Origin: Candidatus Zipacnadia bacterium
GTDB lineage: Bacteria; Armatimonadota; Zipacnadia; Zipacnadales; Zipacnadaceae
DNA length: 8,427 nt
Assembly: GCA_029821455.1 (NCBI GenBank)
Contig: JALGTI010000153.1
Span: forward strand, 1-8,427
Direction: 5' to 3'
The notes beneath the pieces were generated by a model. It was not told the DNA's origin, did no database searches, and was given only the letters and a program-made list of their open reading frames with translations. The position numbers were made by a program, and so were the translations under genes. Of the stretch, positions 1 to 5,945 are shown piece by piece; the stretch's first letter is position 1, and the number at the start of each line of letters is the position of its first letter.

Positions 1-48
1 TGCATTGGCGGCGTGGCAGCGGGTCGGAGGAGACGTCGAGGGACGTGA
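1..48 (+). CDS. Possible C-terminal end of a convergent PEP-CTERM-like protein (partial)
   Basis: Frame 1 from the window edge reads CIGGVAAGRRRRRGT and then stops (TGA at 46-48). A small hydrophobic, Gly/Ala-rich stretch followed by five arginines and a stop is what the end of a PEP-CTERM sorting signal looks like. A plus-strand terminator lies 50 bases downstream, so some plus-strand gene should end here. The PEP motif itself would lie outside the window. The alternative is frame 2, which stays open until a TAA at 110-112, inside the terminator hairpin; it gives a polar C-terminus with no recognisable motif. The choice between the frames rests on 15 residues, so this is a weak call. Confidence 0.3.
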   Translation, partial: CIGGVAAGRRRRRGT

Positions 49-98
49 AAATCCAGAACTCCGCAACCGCTACATAAGCACCCGCCACTCTGACGCTG

Positions 99-130
99 AA
101 GCCCCCGACTAAGTCGGGGGCTTTCATTTT
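99..130 (+). terminator. Rho-independent terminator
   Basis: The arms AAGCCCCCGAC (99-109) and GTCGGGGGCTT (113-123) are perfect complements, 11 bp and GC-rich, around a tight TAA loop. On the plus strand they are followed by TCATTTT, giving a T-rich tail from 122 to 130. On the minus strand the hairpin is followed only by CAGCGTC after its closing TT, so its main direction is plus. It probably ends the gene entering from the left. It sits 50 bases beyond the 3' end of the minus-strand peptidase gene, so it may also serve as a weaker stop for that convergent transcript. Confidence 0.82.
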
Positions 131-181
131 CCCTACGGTTCGCACCATCAAGGCGATGGGTCTGGGCTACCGGTTGCAAGC

Positions 182-1018
182 CTATTGCCGGCGCCTGCGT
201 CGCAGCATCATGATTGCTGCGGGTAATCCCATCCCAACAAGCAGCACGGTCGCCGGTTCAGGTATAGCATCTACATCAAGCGTCACTCCGGCGTAAACGC
301 GCCAGTCCCAATCCTCTGTGTAGCTGCCGGTGTACATGCGCCACGGCCACCACTCGACACCGTCTTCGACGAAGGCGCCAGGTGGATCGTAGGCGGTGCT
401 GCCCCAAGTATCGCGGACGGCGAAGTACTCTTCATCGCCGGTCTCTATTCTGTATCCGTACGCCGCCACCGCATGCCCGGCTTCGTCACCTGGCACCTGA
501 CCGTACAGGCAAATGACCATCGGGCGGGCGGCGTCTATCTCGGCGACGAGATCGTCGAATTCGAAGCCCCCATACTCATAGTGCAGGCTGGTAGTCGCAG
601 TGTAGCTTTCGCTTACTGGGGTCGTAGGGTCATCCCACGCGGCATAGTCCACAAGCCCGGTGGGTATGTAAGAGATCGCGGTGTCTCCCCCCACAGTGTG
701 CATGAAGTCAGAGAGGCTCTGTGGGTCGTGGCCATCCCACGTTCGCCCGTCATCAATCCAATCTTGACTCGACACCATTGCCTTTGTGTCGGTGTTCCAG
801 ACCGACGCGTCGCCGTAAAAGAGGGTATTGTGATAGGGCAACTGATCCCAGTAGCCGATGATCATGCCGCCGGATGTGGGACCGCAACCGTAATAGTATC
901 CAGTCCTGTAATCGGGGACACCAGACAGTACCTCGCTCGCGACTATATCCCCAACTGCCGGGACTGCACCCACAATCCAGGCGAGCAAGCACCACACTAC
1001 CCATCCACGGCGCTTCAC
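182..1018 (-). CDS. Secreted C39-like cysteine peptidase with PEP-CTERM sorting signal
   Basis: The gene encodes 278 residues. Residues 1-23 form a Sec signal peptide: KRR, then a hydrophobic core, with likely cleavage after AVG. A C39-like (papain-fold) peptidase domain follows. Cys45 sits in YYYGCGPTSGG, His182 in GHAVAAYGY and Asp203 in AVRDTWGS, in the order and setting expected for a Cys-His-Asp triad. I do not see the Gln that usually precedes the Cys in C39 peptidases. Residues 253-278 are a PEP-CTERM signal: PEPATVLL, a hydrophobic stretch, then five arginines. In known systems an exosortase cuts this tail and the protein goes to the envelope or the EPS matrix. The substrate is unknown. 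The start is GTG at 1018, the only in-frame start after a stop at 1037-1039, but its Shine-Dalgarno spacing is long (see the mini-ORF finding). The gene is separated from the EPS operon by 477 bases and has its own promoter, built partly from an IS relic. A non-catalytic C39-fold role is possible. Confidence 0.9.
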   Translation of the reverse strand: MKRRGWVVWCLLAWIVGAVPAVGDIVASEVLSGVPDYRTGYYYGCGPTSGGMIIGYWDQLPYHNTLFYGDASVWNTDTKAMVSSQDWIDDGRTWDGHDPQSLSDFMHTVGGDTAISYIPTGLVDYAAWDDPTTPVSESYTATTSLHYEYGGFEFDDLVAEIDAARPMVICLYGQVPGDEAGHAVAAYGYRIETGDEEYFAVRDTWGSTAYDPPGAFVEDGVEWWPWRMYTGSYTEDWDWRVYAGVTLDVDAIPEPATVLLVGMGLPAAIMMLRRRRRQ

Positions 1019-1038
1019 CGTACCATCACGCCCCCCCT
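1015..1038 (-). promoter_or_regulatory. G-run ribosome binding site and mini-ORF overlapping the peptidase start
   Basis: On the minus strand an AGGGGGGG run (1038-1031) lies 4-6 bases before an ATG at 1026-1024. That ATG opens ATG GTA CGG TGA, whose stop overlaps the GTG start of the peptidase (1018-1016) by four bases as GTGA. From the G-run to the GTG itself the gap is 12-14 bases, longer than usual. The layout suggests either translational coupling through a three-residue leader or a missing base that once joined the ATG to the main frame. Only the arrangement is seen; its function is inferred. Confidence 0.4.
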
Positions 1039-1119
1039 AGGCCTTCATCATCCCCGCCTTCAGGCCCTGCAGCGGGAATGCCACCAAGCTTCGCGATAGT
1101 GTGTCTCTGGTGACTTAGC

Positions 1120-1149
1120 AGTATACTATCCTGCGACACCGGATGTCAA
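1120..1149 (-). promoter_or_regulatory. Sigma70-type promoter for the PEP-CTERM peptidase gene
   Basis: On the minus strand there is a perfect -35 TTGACA (1149-1144), an 18-base spacer and a -10 TATACT (1125-1120), one base from consensus. Transcription would start near 1113, giving a leader of about 95 bases before the GTG at 1018. The -35 lies within the terminal inverted repeat of the IS3-like relic, while the -10 lies in the flanking DNA, so this looks like a hybrid promoter made by the insertion. No other pair of this quality was seen in the 477-base gap. Confidence 0.68.
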
Positions 1150-1398
1150 TGGCCGCCATCCTGTGGCGCGGAGATGAGCTTCGCTGCAATTCGTTGCTGA
1201 GTCTAGCACGGACGCTCAAGTACGAGGAAGTATATCTGCACGGTTATGGCAGCCCGAGCGAAGCGCAGCAGGGCTTGTGCAAGCACTTTGAGTTCTATAC
1301 AATCACCGGCACCTACACTGTTGTAAGCCGGGGCCTTCCGGCATCTTGCTCCTGACGGAGTCAAAGTAGCAGGTGAAAGACCATCGGGGGCATTGACA
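1144..1398 (+). mobile_element. Internally deleted IS3-family insertion sequence relic (about 255 bp)
   Basis: The left end reads TGTCAATGGCCGCCAT (1144-1159). The right end, read on the minus strand, is TGTCAATGCCCCCGAT (1398-1383). The first eight bases are identical and 13 of the first 18 match. Ends of the form TG...CA are typical of IS3-family elements. Between them, in the correct orientation, is a decayed C-terminal piece of an IS3-type transposase, ending about 43 bases before the right end. The flanks are CCGGA (1139-1143) and CTGGA (1399-1403), a possible imperfect 5-bp target duplication. Most of the element, including the N-terminal transposase region, is gone. The inverted repeats could be partly fortuitous, but together with the transposase match they make an IS relic the best reading. 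Confidence 0.62.
1164..1355 (+). pseudogene. IS3-family transposase (integrase core), C-terminal remnant
   Basis: The clearest stretch is RTLKYEEVYLHGYGSPSEAQ followed by QGLCKHFEFY. It matches the last part of the DDE integrase core of IS3-family transposases, where a (W)R(T/S)(L/V)KYEEVYL block is followed by EARQGLxxYFEFYN. Decay is visible on both sides. Upstream, CNSLLSLA stands where DNxxxERLW is expected, consistent with two lost bases near 1200-1204. Downstream, after FEFY, the expected YNHR appears only in another frame (TAC AAT CAC CGG near 1298-1309), as if TA had been duplicated; a final LPAS may correspond to TPAE. The catalytic Asp residues and the orfA part are absent, so no active enzyme can be made. 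An independent small protein is unlikely given this match. Confidence 0.65.
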
Positions 1399-1429
1399 CT
1401 GGAAGTCCATTCGCGGCCGCAAGGTGAAA

Positions 1430-1491
1430 GGACTGCGAAATTATTACCTGTTTCGCAGACACAGAACACTCGCAGTCCAGTTAGTTGGACT
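1430..1491 (-). repeat. Overlapping inverted repeats just after the EPS operon (possible 3' structure or weak terminator)
   Basis: Read on the minus strand, the transcript leaving the copolymerase gene first meets AGTCCA-ACTAAC-TGGACT (1491-1474). It then meets CTGCGAAA and TTTCGCAG, an 8-bp perfect pair with a 10-base loop (1458-1433). A competing pairing also exists: GGACTGCG (1478-1471) with CGCAGTCC (1437-1430), 8 bp. The two local hairpins and the long-range stem exclude each other. The only U-rich stretch after them is TCCTTTC, so this is at best a weak intrinsic terminator. It may instead protect the 3' end of the mRNA. A plus-strand role cannot be excluded. Confidence 0.4.
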
Positions 1492-1495
1492 TTGC

Positions 1496-3562
1496 CTATT
1501 CCTCTGTCCTCGTCTCCTCATAATAATACTGCCGAAACTGCCCTGGTCGTTCTCGGTTGCGAACGACGCCGATCACGTGGGCACCGGAGCGATTGAGGGC
1601 ACGCAGTGCCGCTGCCGCTGCCTGGCGCTTCGTGGTCCTGTCCGTAACCAGTATAACGCCGCCGACGCATGATGCTATCAGACTGGCTTCCGGCACAATG
1701 CCGGCCGGAGGAGTGTCAACAACCACAAAGTCCGCCATGCGCGACAGCTCCCCAAATGCCTCCCGGCCTCGTTTCGAGCCCAATATCGCCGCTGGATTTG
1801 CTGGGATGGTGCCGGCATGTAAGACTTGAAGCCCTTCAATATCTGTTGAGCGGATGACATCTTCTAACGAGACGTCTCCACCGATAACATCGGCCAGGCC
1901 AGGTCCTGAGCTCTCCGCGCCAAATACTTTGTGCAGCGCCGGGGTGCGCCAGTTGGCATCCACTAGCAGCACTTCGTTCCCGCTTTGGGCCATGGCGATC
2001 GCCAGGTTAGTCGCTGTGGTTGTTGACCCCCCGTCGTTGTCCGCAGCCGTAACAGATAGTACCTGACCGTCGTCGGCGCTCGCCAGGAAGCGAAGGTTAG
2101 TATAGATCATATGGATGCCGTCGCTGAATGGGGTACGGGCTGATTGGAGAAGTGCTGTAGCCGGCTGTGCAGCATCAACAGCAGGAATCTGACCGAGGAC
2201 CGGGATGCGTAGGAGTCGTTCAAGCTCATTGACGTCAGCGAAGGTGTCGTCCAACTGGTCAAATAGCCCTGCAAAGATCAGACCCAAGATCACACCCAAG
2301 ACTAGCCCTACTGCGTAGTACATAGGCTTATTCGGCTCCACTGGGGAAGTCGGCTCCGAAGCCGGTTGCAGAAGCTCGACCGTCCTGGGCTGCTGCGCTT
2401 TCGCGATCTGCAGCTCGTAGTACCGGGATTGAAGCATGTTGTACAGTGACTCGAGGATGCTTCGCTTGCGCTCCAGCCTGGCCAGTTCAGTCTGCTGACT
2501 GGGTAGTGTCTCTATTTCTTGGCTGTGCTCACCCTTAAGCCTCTCAAGCACATCCCTTCTGGCCTTTAGCCCGTGCAGGGTATACTCAAGTTCTGCACGC
2601 CGGCTCTCCAACTGTGAATAGACTGAGTTGACCTCTTCCTGGACTTCCTCAACAACCCTGCCCTGCTCGTTCTCAAGCAACTGCTTGAGGTTCTCTATTT
2701 GCTGGTCAAGCCTGCGTATCTCGGGTGCTTCTTCCGTGTATTCGGCCAGTTTGGCCACGCGCTCCACTTCCAACTGAGAAATCTGTCCACGGAGGGAGGT
2801 CCCCAAGGGATTGCGGGTTCTCTTCTCAACTTCAAGCATCGCAGGAGTCTTTGCCAGTTCGGCCTTTGTCCGCGCCAGTTGGGCTGTCAACTCCTTGATC
2901 TGAATGTCTATATTTTCAAGCTCGGCATCAACTGATAACACGCGGCCGAGCCGGACTCCGGCCCCCGCGTCGCTTTGGCGAGCCTCGGGAGGGTTCCTTT
3001 GCTTGAAGTCCTCGATAGCGCGCTCCTGAGCAGCCAATTGCTCGCGCATACTCGCCAGTTGTTCATCAACGAACTCGATAGCTCTTCCGGTCGCATAGGT
3101 GCCACTCTTTTCAGCTTCGGCTATGTAGACATCCGCAACCTCGTTGGCAATTCTCTGAGCGCGAAGGGGGTCAGCGTCAGTTGCGTTGATTGCAACCACA
3201 TTGGAGTTTTGCGATTCCTCGACGATCCTTGCGGTAATCTTCTCCTGCAAGCCACGAACAGGCCCACCCAGCTCAAGATTGATTCTGACACGGTCAAGCA
3301 CCGTCGCACTGGTGATTCGTCGCACCTGTAACTTTGGGTCTGACTGCTCTGTAGTCTGCGGAGGCGCAGGCATCCCGCGCTGCGTGGTCGCCCGCATTAG
3401 GGCAATGAGTGCGGTCGATCGATAAATGGGCGTCTGCACCTGTGCAGCCAGAGCGGCAGCGATGGCGACCGCTACCGTAACTTCTATGATAAGCCAGAAG
3501 CGGCGCCGCAGTGTGGTGAGGAAATCGCGCCGTAGCGTGGGGCTTTCTCTCACGTCCTCCAT
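1496..3562 (-). CDS. Wzz-like polysaccharide copolymerase fused to a degenerate BY-kinase-like domain
   Basis: The protein has 688 residues from ATG 3562. This start was chosen because CAGGAG lies 8 bases upstream; an in-frame TTG at 3598 lacks such a site. A Wzz-type N-terminus has a transmembrane helix at about 22-42. A long periplasmic region, largely coiled coil (about 155-390), follows. A proline-rich segment (SPVEPNKP) leads into a second helix (about 415-434). The cytoplasmic part resembles bacterial tyrosine kinases (BY-kinases). Its P-loop reads NDGGSTT where GEGK(T/S)T is usual, so the lysine is Ser513. Walker A' reads LLVDANWR (second Asp replaced by Asn537). Walker B (VVVDTPP, Asp616) is intact. 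The C-terminus keeps a QYYYEE cluster (Tyr679-681). Such proteins set polymer length and couple synthesis to export in the inner membrane; kinase activity here is doubtful. The gene is last in the operon, 174 bases after the export gene; the gap shows no convincing promoter. Confidence 0.9.
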   Translation of the reverse strand: MEDVRESPTLRRDFLTTLRRRFWLIIEVTVAVAIAAALAAQVQTPIYRSTALIALMRATTQRGMPAPPQTTEQSDPKLQVRRITSATVLDRVRINLELGGPVRGLQEKITARIVEESQNSNVVAINATDADPLRAQRIANEVADVYIAEAEKSGTYATGRAIEFVDEQLASMREQLAAQERAIEDFKQRNPPEARQSDAGAGVRLGRVLSVDAELENIDIQIKELTAQLARTKAELAKTPAMLEVEKRTRNPLGTSLRGQISQLEVERVAKLAEYTEEAPEIRRLDQQIENLKQLLENEQGRVVEEVQEEVNSVYSQLESRRAELEYTLHGLKARRDVLERLKGEHSQEIETLPSQQTELARLERKRSILESLYNMLQSRYYELQIAKAQQPRTVELLQPASEPTSPVEPNKPMYYAVGLVLGVILGLIFAGLFDQLDDTFADVNELERLLRIPVLGQIPAVDAAQPATALLQSARTPFSDGIHMIYTNLRFLASADDGQVLSVTAADNDGGSTTTATNLAIAMAQSGNEVLLVDANWRTPALHKVFGAESSGPGLADVIGGDVSLEDVIRSTDIEGLQVLHAGTIPANPAAILGSKRGREAFGELSRMADFVVVDTPPAGIVPEASLIASCVGGVILVTDRTTKRQAAAAALRALNRSGAHVIGVVRNRERPGQFRQYYYEETRTEE

Positions 3563-3570
3563 ACGTGTGA

Positions 3571-3575
3571 CTCCT
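3571..3575 (-). promoter_or_regulatory. Shine-Dalgarno site deciding the copolymerase start
   Basis: AGGAG on the minus strand, 8 bases before the ATG at 3562. It favours that ATG over the upstream in-frame TTG at 3598, so the first 12 residues of the longer reading are probably not translated. Confidence 0.75.
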
Positions 3576-3736
3576 GCCTTGTATATTGCCCGGATCAACG
3601 CTTTATCTGCCTATGCCCGCCAACGAGCAGACCACAACTTATCGCCTCTCGCCTGCCACTCAGCGCTTCAACGACCTATTGCTGACGCATCAGAGCTCGC
3701 CGGTTGCCCGGGCGCGTCACGCCTAGACTTCTCACT

Positions 3737-5194
3737 TCAGAATACGCGCTCGATCAAGCTGATAAGACTTAGAAGGCCTAAAGGATTGCGGCGATATTGA
3801 TCCCAGAAGCCAAGTTCTTTGTCGCCCGGCACGTATATTAGATCCCCGGCCTGCAGCTCTACGTCGTCTTTGGTCTTCCCGCGGAAGAGCACGCCAGAAA
3901 TGTTCAGCCTGCGCACTTCAACTTCCTCCTGCAATGGTTCGCCGCTTGACATGTCAGTACGCCTAACCAGGTAGCCAATCTTTCCCTTGCCCTCCCGTAC
4001 AAGCACTCCGCCCGCCTCGATTAGCACTTGGCTCAGACGTGTTCCCTCTTCTATTCCGTAGAAACCGGGCCTGCTTATCTGCCCCAAAAGGGCTACCCGG
4101 TCCAGTTGCTTGGGAACCATTAGGATGTCTCCCGGCTGGAGTTGGATGTCGCGCAGCTTCTCGTCAGCTTGCCCCTCCAGAACAGCTTCCAAGTCAATGG
4201 GGGTGACAGTGCCGTCGAGGTGCAGTATGCGACTGTGCTTGGCATCTGCTTCCCCGGTTGGCCCCCCAGCCATAGCCAGCAAATCCCCCAGAGTGGCCAG
4301 AGGATCGTACGGGAAGCGGCCACCAGCGCCGACTTGCCCAAGTACCAAGACTGGCGCTATCTGCTCTGCCCTTCCAACAATCAGAGTATCGTTTGGCGCC
4401 AGCCCAATGTCGGTTTCCTCGCCGCTGTAAACGTTGCGTAAGTCCACCTCTTCGATAGTGCCATCGGTCCTGATAATCCGGCTGTCCTCCAGGTCTGCTC
4501 GCTCCGCAAATCCGCCGGCCTTGAGGATCAGGTCCAGGATGGTATCACGAGGCTCAATAATGACCCGACCAGACGACCTCACCTGACCAGCGATAGTGAC
4601 CTGTTTGACGATGCGTTGGGGTACAAAGAGGAAGTCGCCTGGATTCATTGTCGTCCCTGCGCCCGGTTTGGCGTCCATTTCTTCGACCAAACTCAACGTA
4701 ATGGGCTCAGCTCCCGTTTGGTACAGCACTGCCTGTGCAAGCTCCGCATCTGCCCTGGCCCCGCCGACCCTGGCCAGAACGTCTCTCACCAACATGCCCT
4801 CTTGAGGAACGTCAACTTGCCCAGGATTGGCAACCGCCCCCAGTACAAAGACCTTCGTGGGCCGAAAGCCAACTACATTCACAAAGACCTCGGGTTCGCG
4901 CAGGCGGTCCGCAAGGCTATCCTTGATCAGCTCGCAGAGCTCTTCAACGGTTAGGCCGGCCAAGTTGAGTTCGCCAGTGGTTGGATAGCTCGCGCGACCG
5001 TCAGGTCGAATGGTTAACTGTAAGGAGTATTCAGGGTGGTTCATCACCTGAATGCCGATGCTATCCCCGGCGCCTAGCCGATAAGGCACGGCATCCTCCG
5101 CATACAGAAGAGGCGTGGCCAACGCTATGGCAACGAGGGCGGTCCACGTCCCCATGAAATGTCTTCTCCTGAAGCAATTGCCTGGATTCTGCAT
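3737..5194 (-). CDS. Polysaccharide export protein, Wza-like, with four SLBB domains
   Basis: The protein has 485 residues from ATG 5194. Residues 1-32 form a signal peptide (FRRRHF, hydrophobic core, likely cleavage after LLYA). There is no lipobox cysteine, so unlike Wza it is probably not a lipoprotein. A Poly_export domain (about 37-109, YRLGAGDSIGIQV) is followed by four SLBB repeats beginning near 114, 197, 280 and 365. Each has a (V/L)xGxVxxxG core and ends in an AGG or VGG turn plus a PGD or PND (V/I)P-like strand. The C-terminal 16 residues (NPLGLLSLISLIERVF) are hydrophobic or amphipathic and may insert in the outer membrane. The family forms the periplasmic and outer-membrane channel for EPS, working with the copolymerase encoded next. 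A GTG at 5221 overlaps the preceding gene's stop, but it has no Shine-Dalgarno; the ATG at 5194 has GGAG 6 bases upstream. A third choice, ATG 5155, would lose the arginines of the signal peptide. Confidence 0.92.
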   Translation of the reverse strand: MQNPGNCFRRRHFMGTWTALVAIALATPLLYAEDAVPYRLGAGDSIGIQVMNHPEYSLQLTIRPDGRASYPTTGELNLAGLTVEELCELIKDSLADRLREPEVFVNVVGFRPTKVFVLGAVANPGQVDVPQEGMLVRDVLARVGGARADAELAQAVLYQTGAEPITLSLVEEMDAKPGAGTTMNPGDFLFVPQRIVKQVTIAGQVRSSGRVIIEPRDTILDLILKAGGFAERADLEDSRIIRTDGTIEEVDLRNVYSGEETDIGLAPNDTLIVGRAEQIAPVLVLGQVGAGGRFPYDPLATLGDLLAMAGGPTGEADAKHSRILHLDGTVTPIDLEAVLEGQADEKLRDIQLQPGDILMVPKQLDRVALLGQISRPGFYGIEEGTRLSQVLIEAGGVLVREGKGKIGYLVRRTDMSSGEPLQEEVEVRRLNISGVLFRGKTKDDVELQAGDLIYVPGDKELGFWDQYRRNPLGLLSLISLIERVF

Positions 5195-5200
5195 AGGACG

Positions 5201-5204
5201 CTCC
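5201..5204 (-). promoter_or_regulatory. Shine-Dalgarno site deciding the export protein start
   Basis: GGAG on the minus strand, 6 bases before the ATG at 5194. No comparable site precedes the GTG at 5221. Inside the gene, the codons AGG AGA AGA for the signal-peptide arginines also mimic a Shine-Dalgarno for a later ATG at 5155; that is likely a coincidence of coding. Confidence 0.6.
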
Positions 5205-5217
5205 AATGTAGAAGAAT

Positions 5218-5886
5218 TCACAGAGCACGCACCGGCTGTGCTGGGACCCCAAACACAAGTACGCCTGCCGGAATGTCTTTGACGACTACAGCTCCCATAC
5301 CAGTCATTGCACCGGCCCCAATGCGCACCCCGGGCTTAACGAGGGTGCCTATTCCCAAGAATGCACCGGTCTCAATATGTGCGCCCCCCCCGAAAACACA
5401 CCGTGGCCCCACGAAGCAGTCGTCTTCTATTATGCAATCGTGCTCCACTGTACATCCTGTGTTCAGGATGACATTGTGGCCGATGTTCGCCCCCGTATTC
5501 ACGATTACGCCGGCCATGACCTGCACGCCTCGCCCCCAAGCGGCTACATTCTCCGAGATCTGAGCGCTGGGATGGACAGTCTGCGGGACCTCTAGTCCTG
5601 CAGCCAGTATGGCTTCAAACTTAGCCCGTCGAATCGCATTGCGGCCTATCGCAGGAACGATGCCATCCACTTCCAGCTCTTTCGTTATCCCGATAACGTC
5701 CTCTGGTGGAAGAATCCTGATGCCTTCAACACTTGCTCCTATGAGGTGCGGGTCCTCATCCACAAAGCATATTATATCAGTTTCAGGATAATGACGGAAG
5801 ATGTCGAGGACTATGCGGCCATGTCCACCTGCCCCCCAAATCGCAATTCTGTGGCATTGTGATGAGTGCTTGCTACTGCCTGCCAT
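5218..5886 (-). CDS. NeuD/PglD-family sugar O- or N-acetyltransferase
   Basis: The protein has 222 residues. An N-terminal PglD_N Rossmann-like domain carries GAGGHG at 18-23, followed by FVDEDPHLIG and VPAIGRNAIRR, which normally bind the UDP-sugar. From about 105 to 210 there is a left-handed beta-helix of hexapeptide repeats (for example VIVNTGANIGHNVILN), ending in the usual GVPAQPVR. His149 in TVEHDC is in the place of the catalytic base of PglD-type enzymes. The family transfers acetyl from acetyl-CoA to an amino or hydroxyl group of a sugar in the cytoplasm. Here it lies 59 bases after the sugar transferase gene, the PglC-PglD pairing known from bacillosamine-type pathways, so it may acetylate the sugar that starts the repeat unit. 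The start has AGGGGA 5 bases upstream. The substrate cannot be told from sequence. Confidence 0.9.
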   Translation of the reverse strand: MAGSSKHSSQCHRIAIWGAGGHGRIVLDIFRHYPETDIICFVDEDPHLIGASVEGIRILPPEDVIGITKELEVDGIVPAIGRNAIRRAKFEAILAAGLEVPQTVHPSAQISENVAAWGRGVQVMAGVIVNTGANIGHNVILNTGCTVEHDCIIEDDCFVGPRCVFGGGAHIETGAFLGIGTLVKPGVRIGAGAMTGMGAVVVKDIPAGVLVFGVPAQPVRAL

Positions 5887-5945
5887 AGCGTTCCCCTACC
5901 GATGCCACACAGCAAGTGTCCGTTTCTTCGCGCCGACACGTATGC

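Noticed and set aside
131..181. Possible GEMM-like (cyclic di-GMP) riboswitch, because of an ACCGGTAGCC-like stretch
   Set aside because: The conserved core of that riboswitch is not present, and the site lies between two 3' ends, where no regulated gene starts.
473..1099. Long open frame on the plus strand across the peptidase gene
   Set aside because: It is antisense to a gene with a signal peptide, catalytic motifs and a PEP-CTERM tail, and its own translation shows no recognisable domain.
1393..1416. Second outward promoter from the right end of the IS relic (TTGACA on the plus strand, 1393-1398)
   Set aside because: No -10-like hexamer is found 16-18 bases downstream (the sequence there is GC-rich), so no promoter is called.
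3599..3736. Internal promoter or terminator between the export and copolymerase genes
   Set aside because: A GCCCGGGC palindrome is present but no T-run follows, and no -35/-10 pair with acceptable spacing was found.
3426..3800. Plus-strand open frame of 124 codons over the copolymerase start and the gap
   Set aside because: It overlaps the well-supported N-terminus of the copolymerase and has no motif; it is an opposite-strand reading.
5150..5194. Lipoprotein signal on the export protein, as in Wza
   Set aside because: The only nearby cysteine (NCFRRR) lies before the hydrophobic core, not after it, so there is no lipobox.
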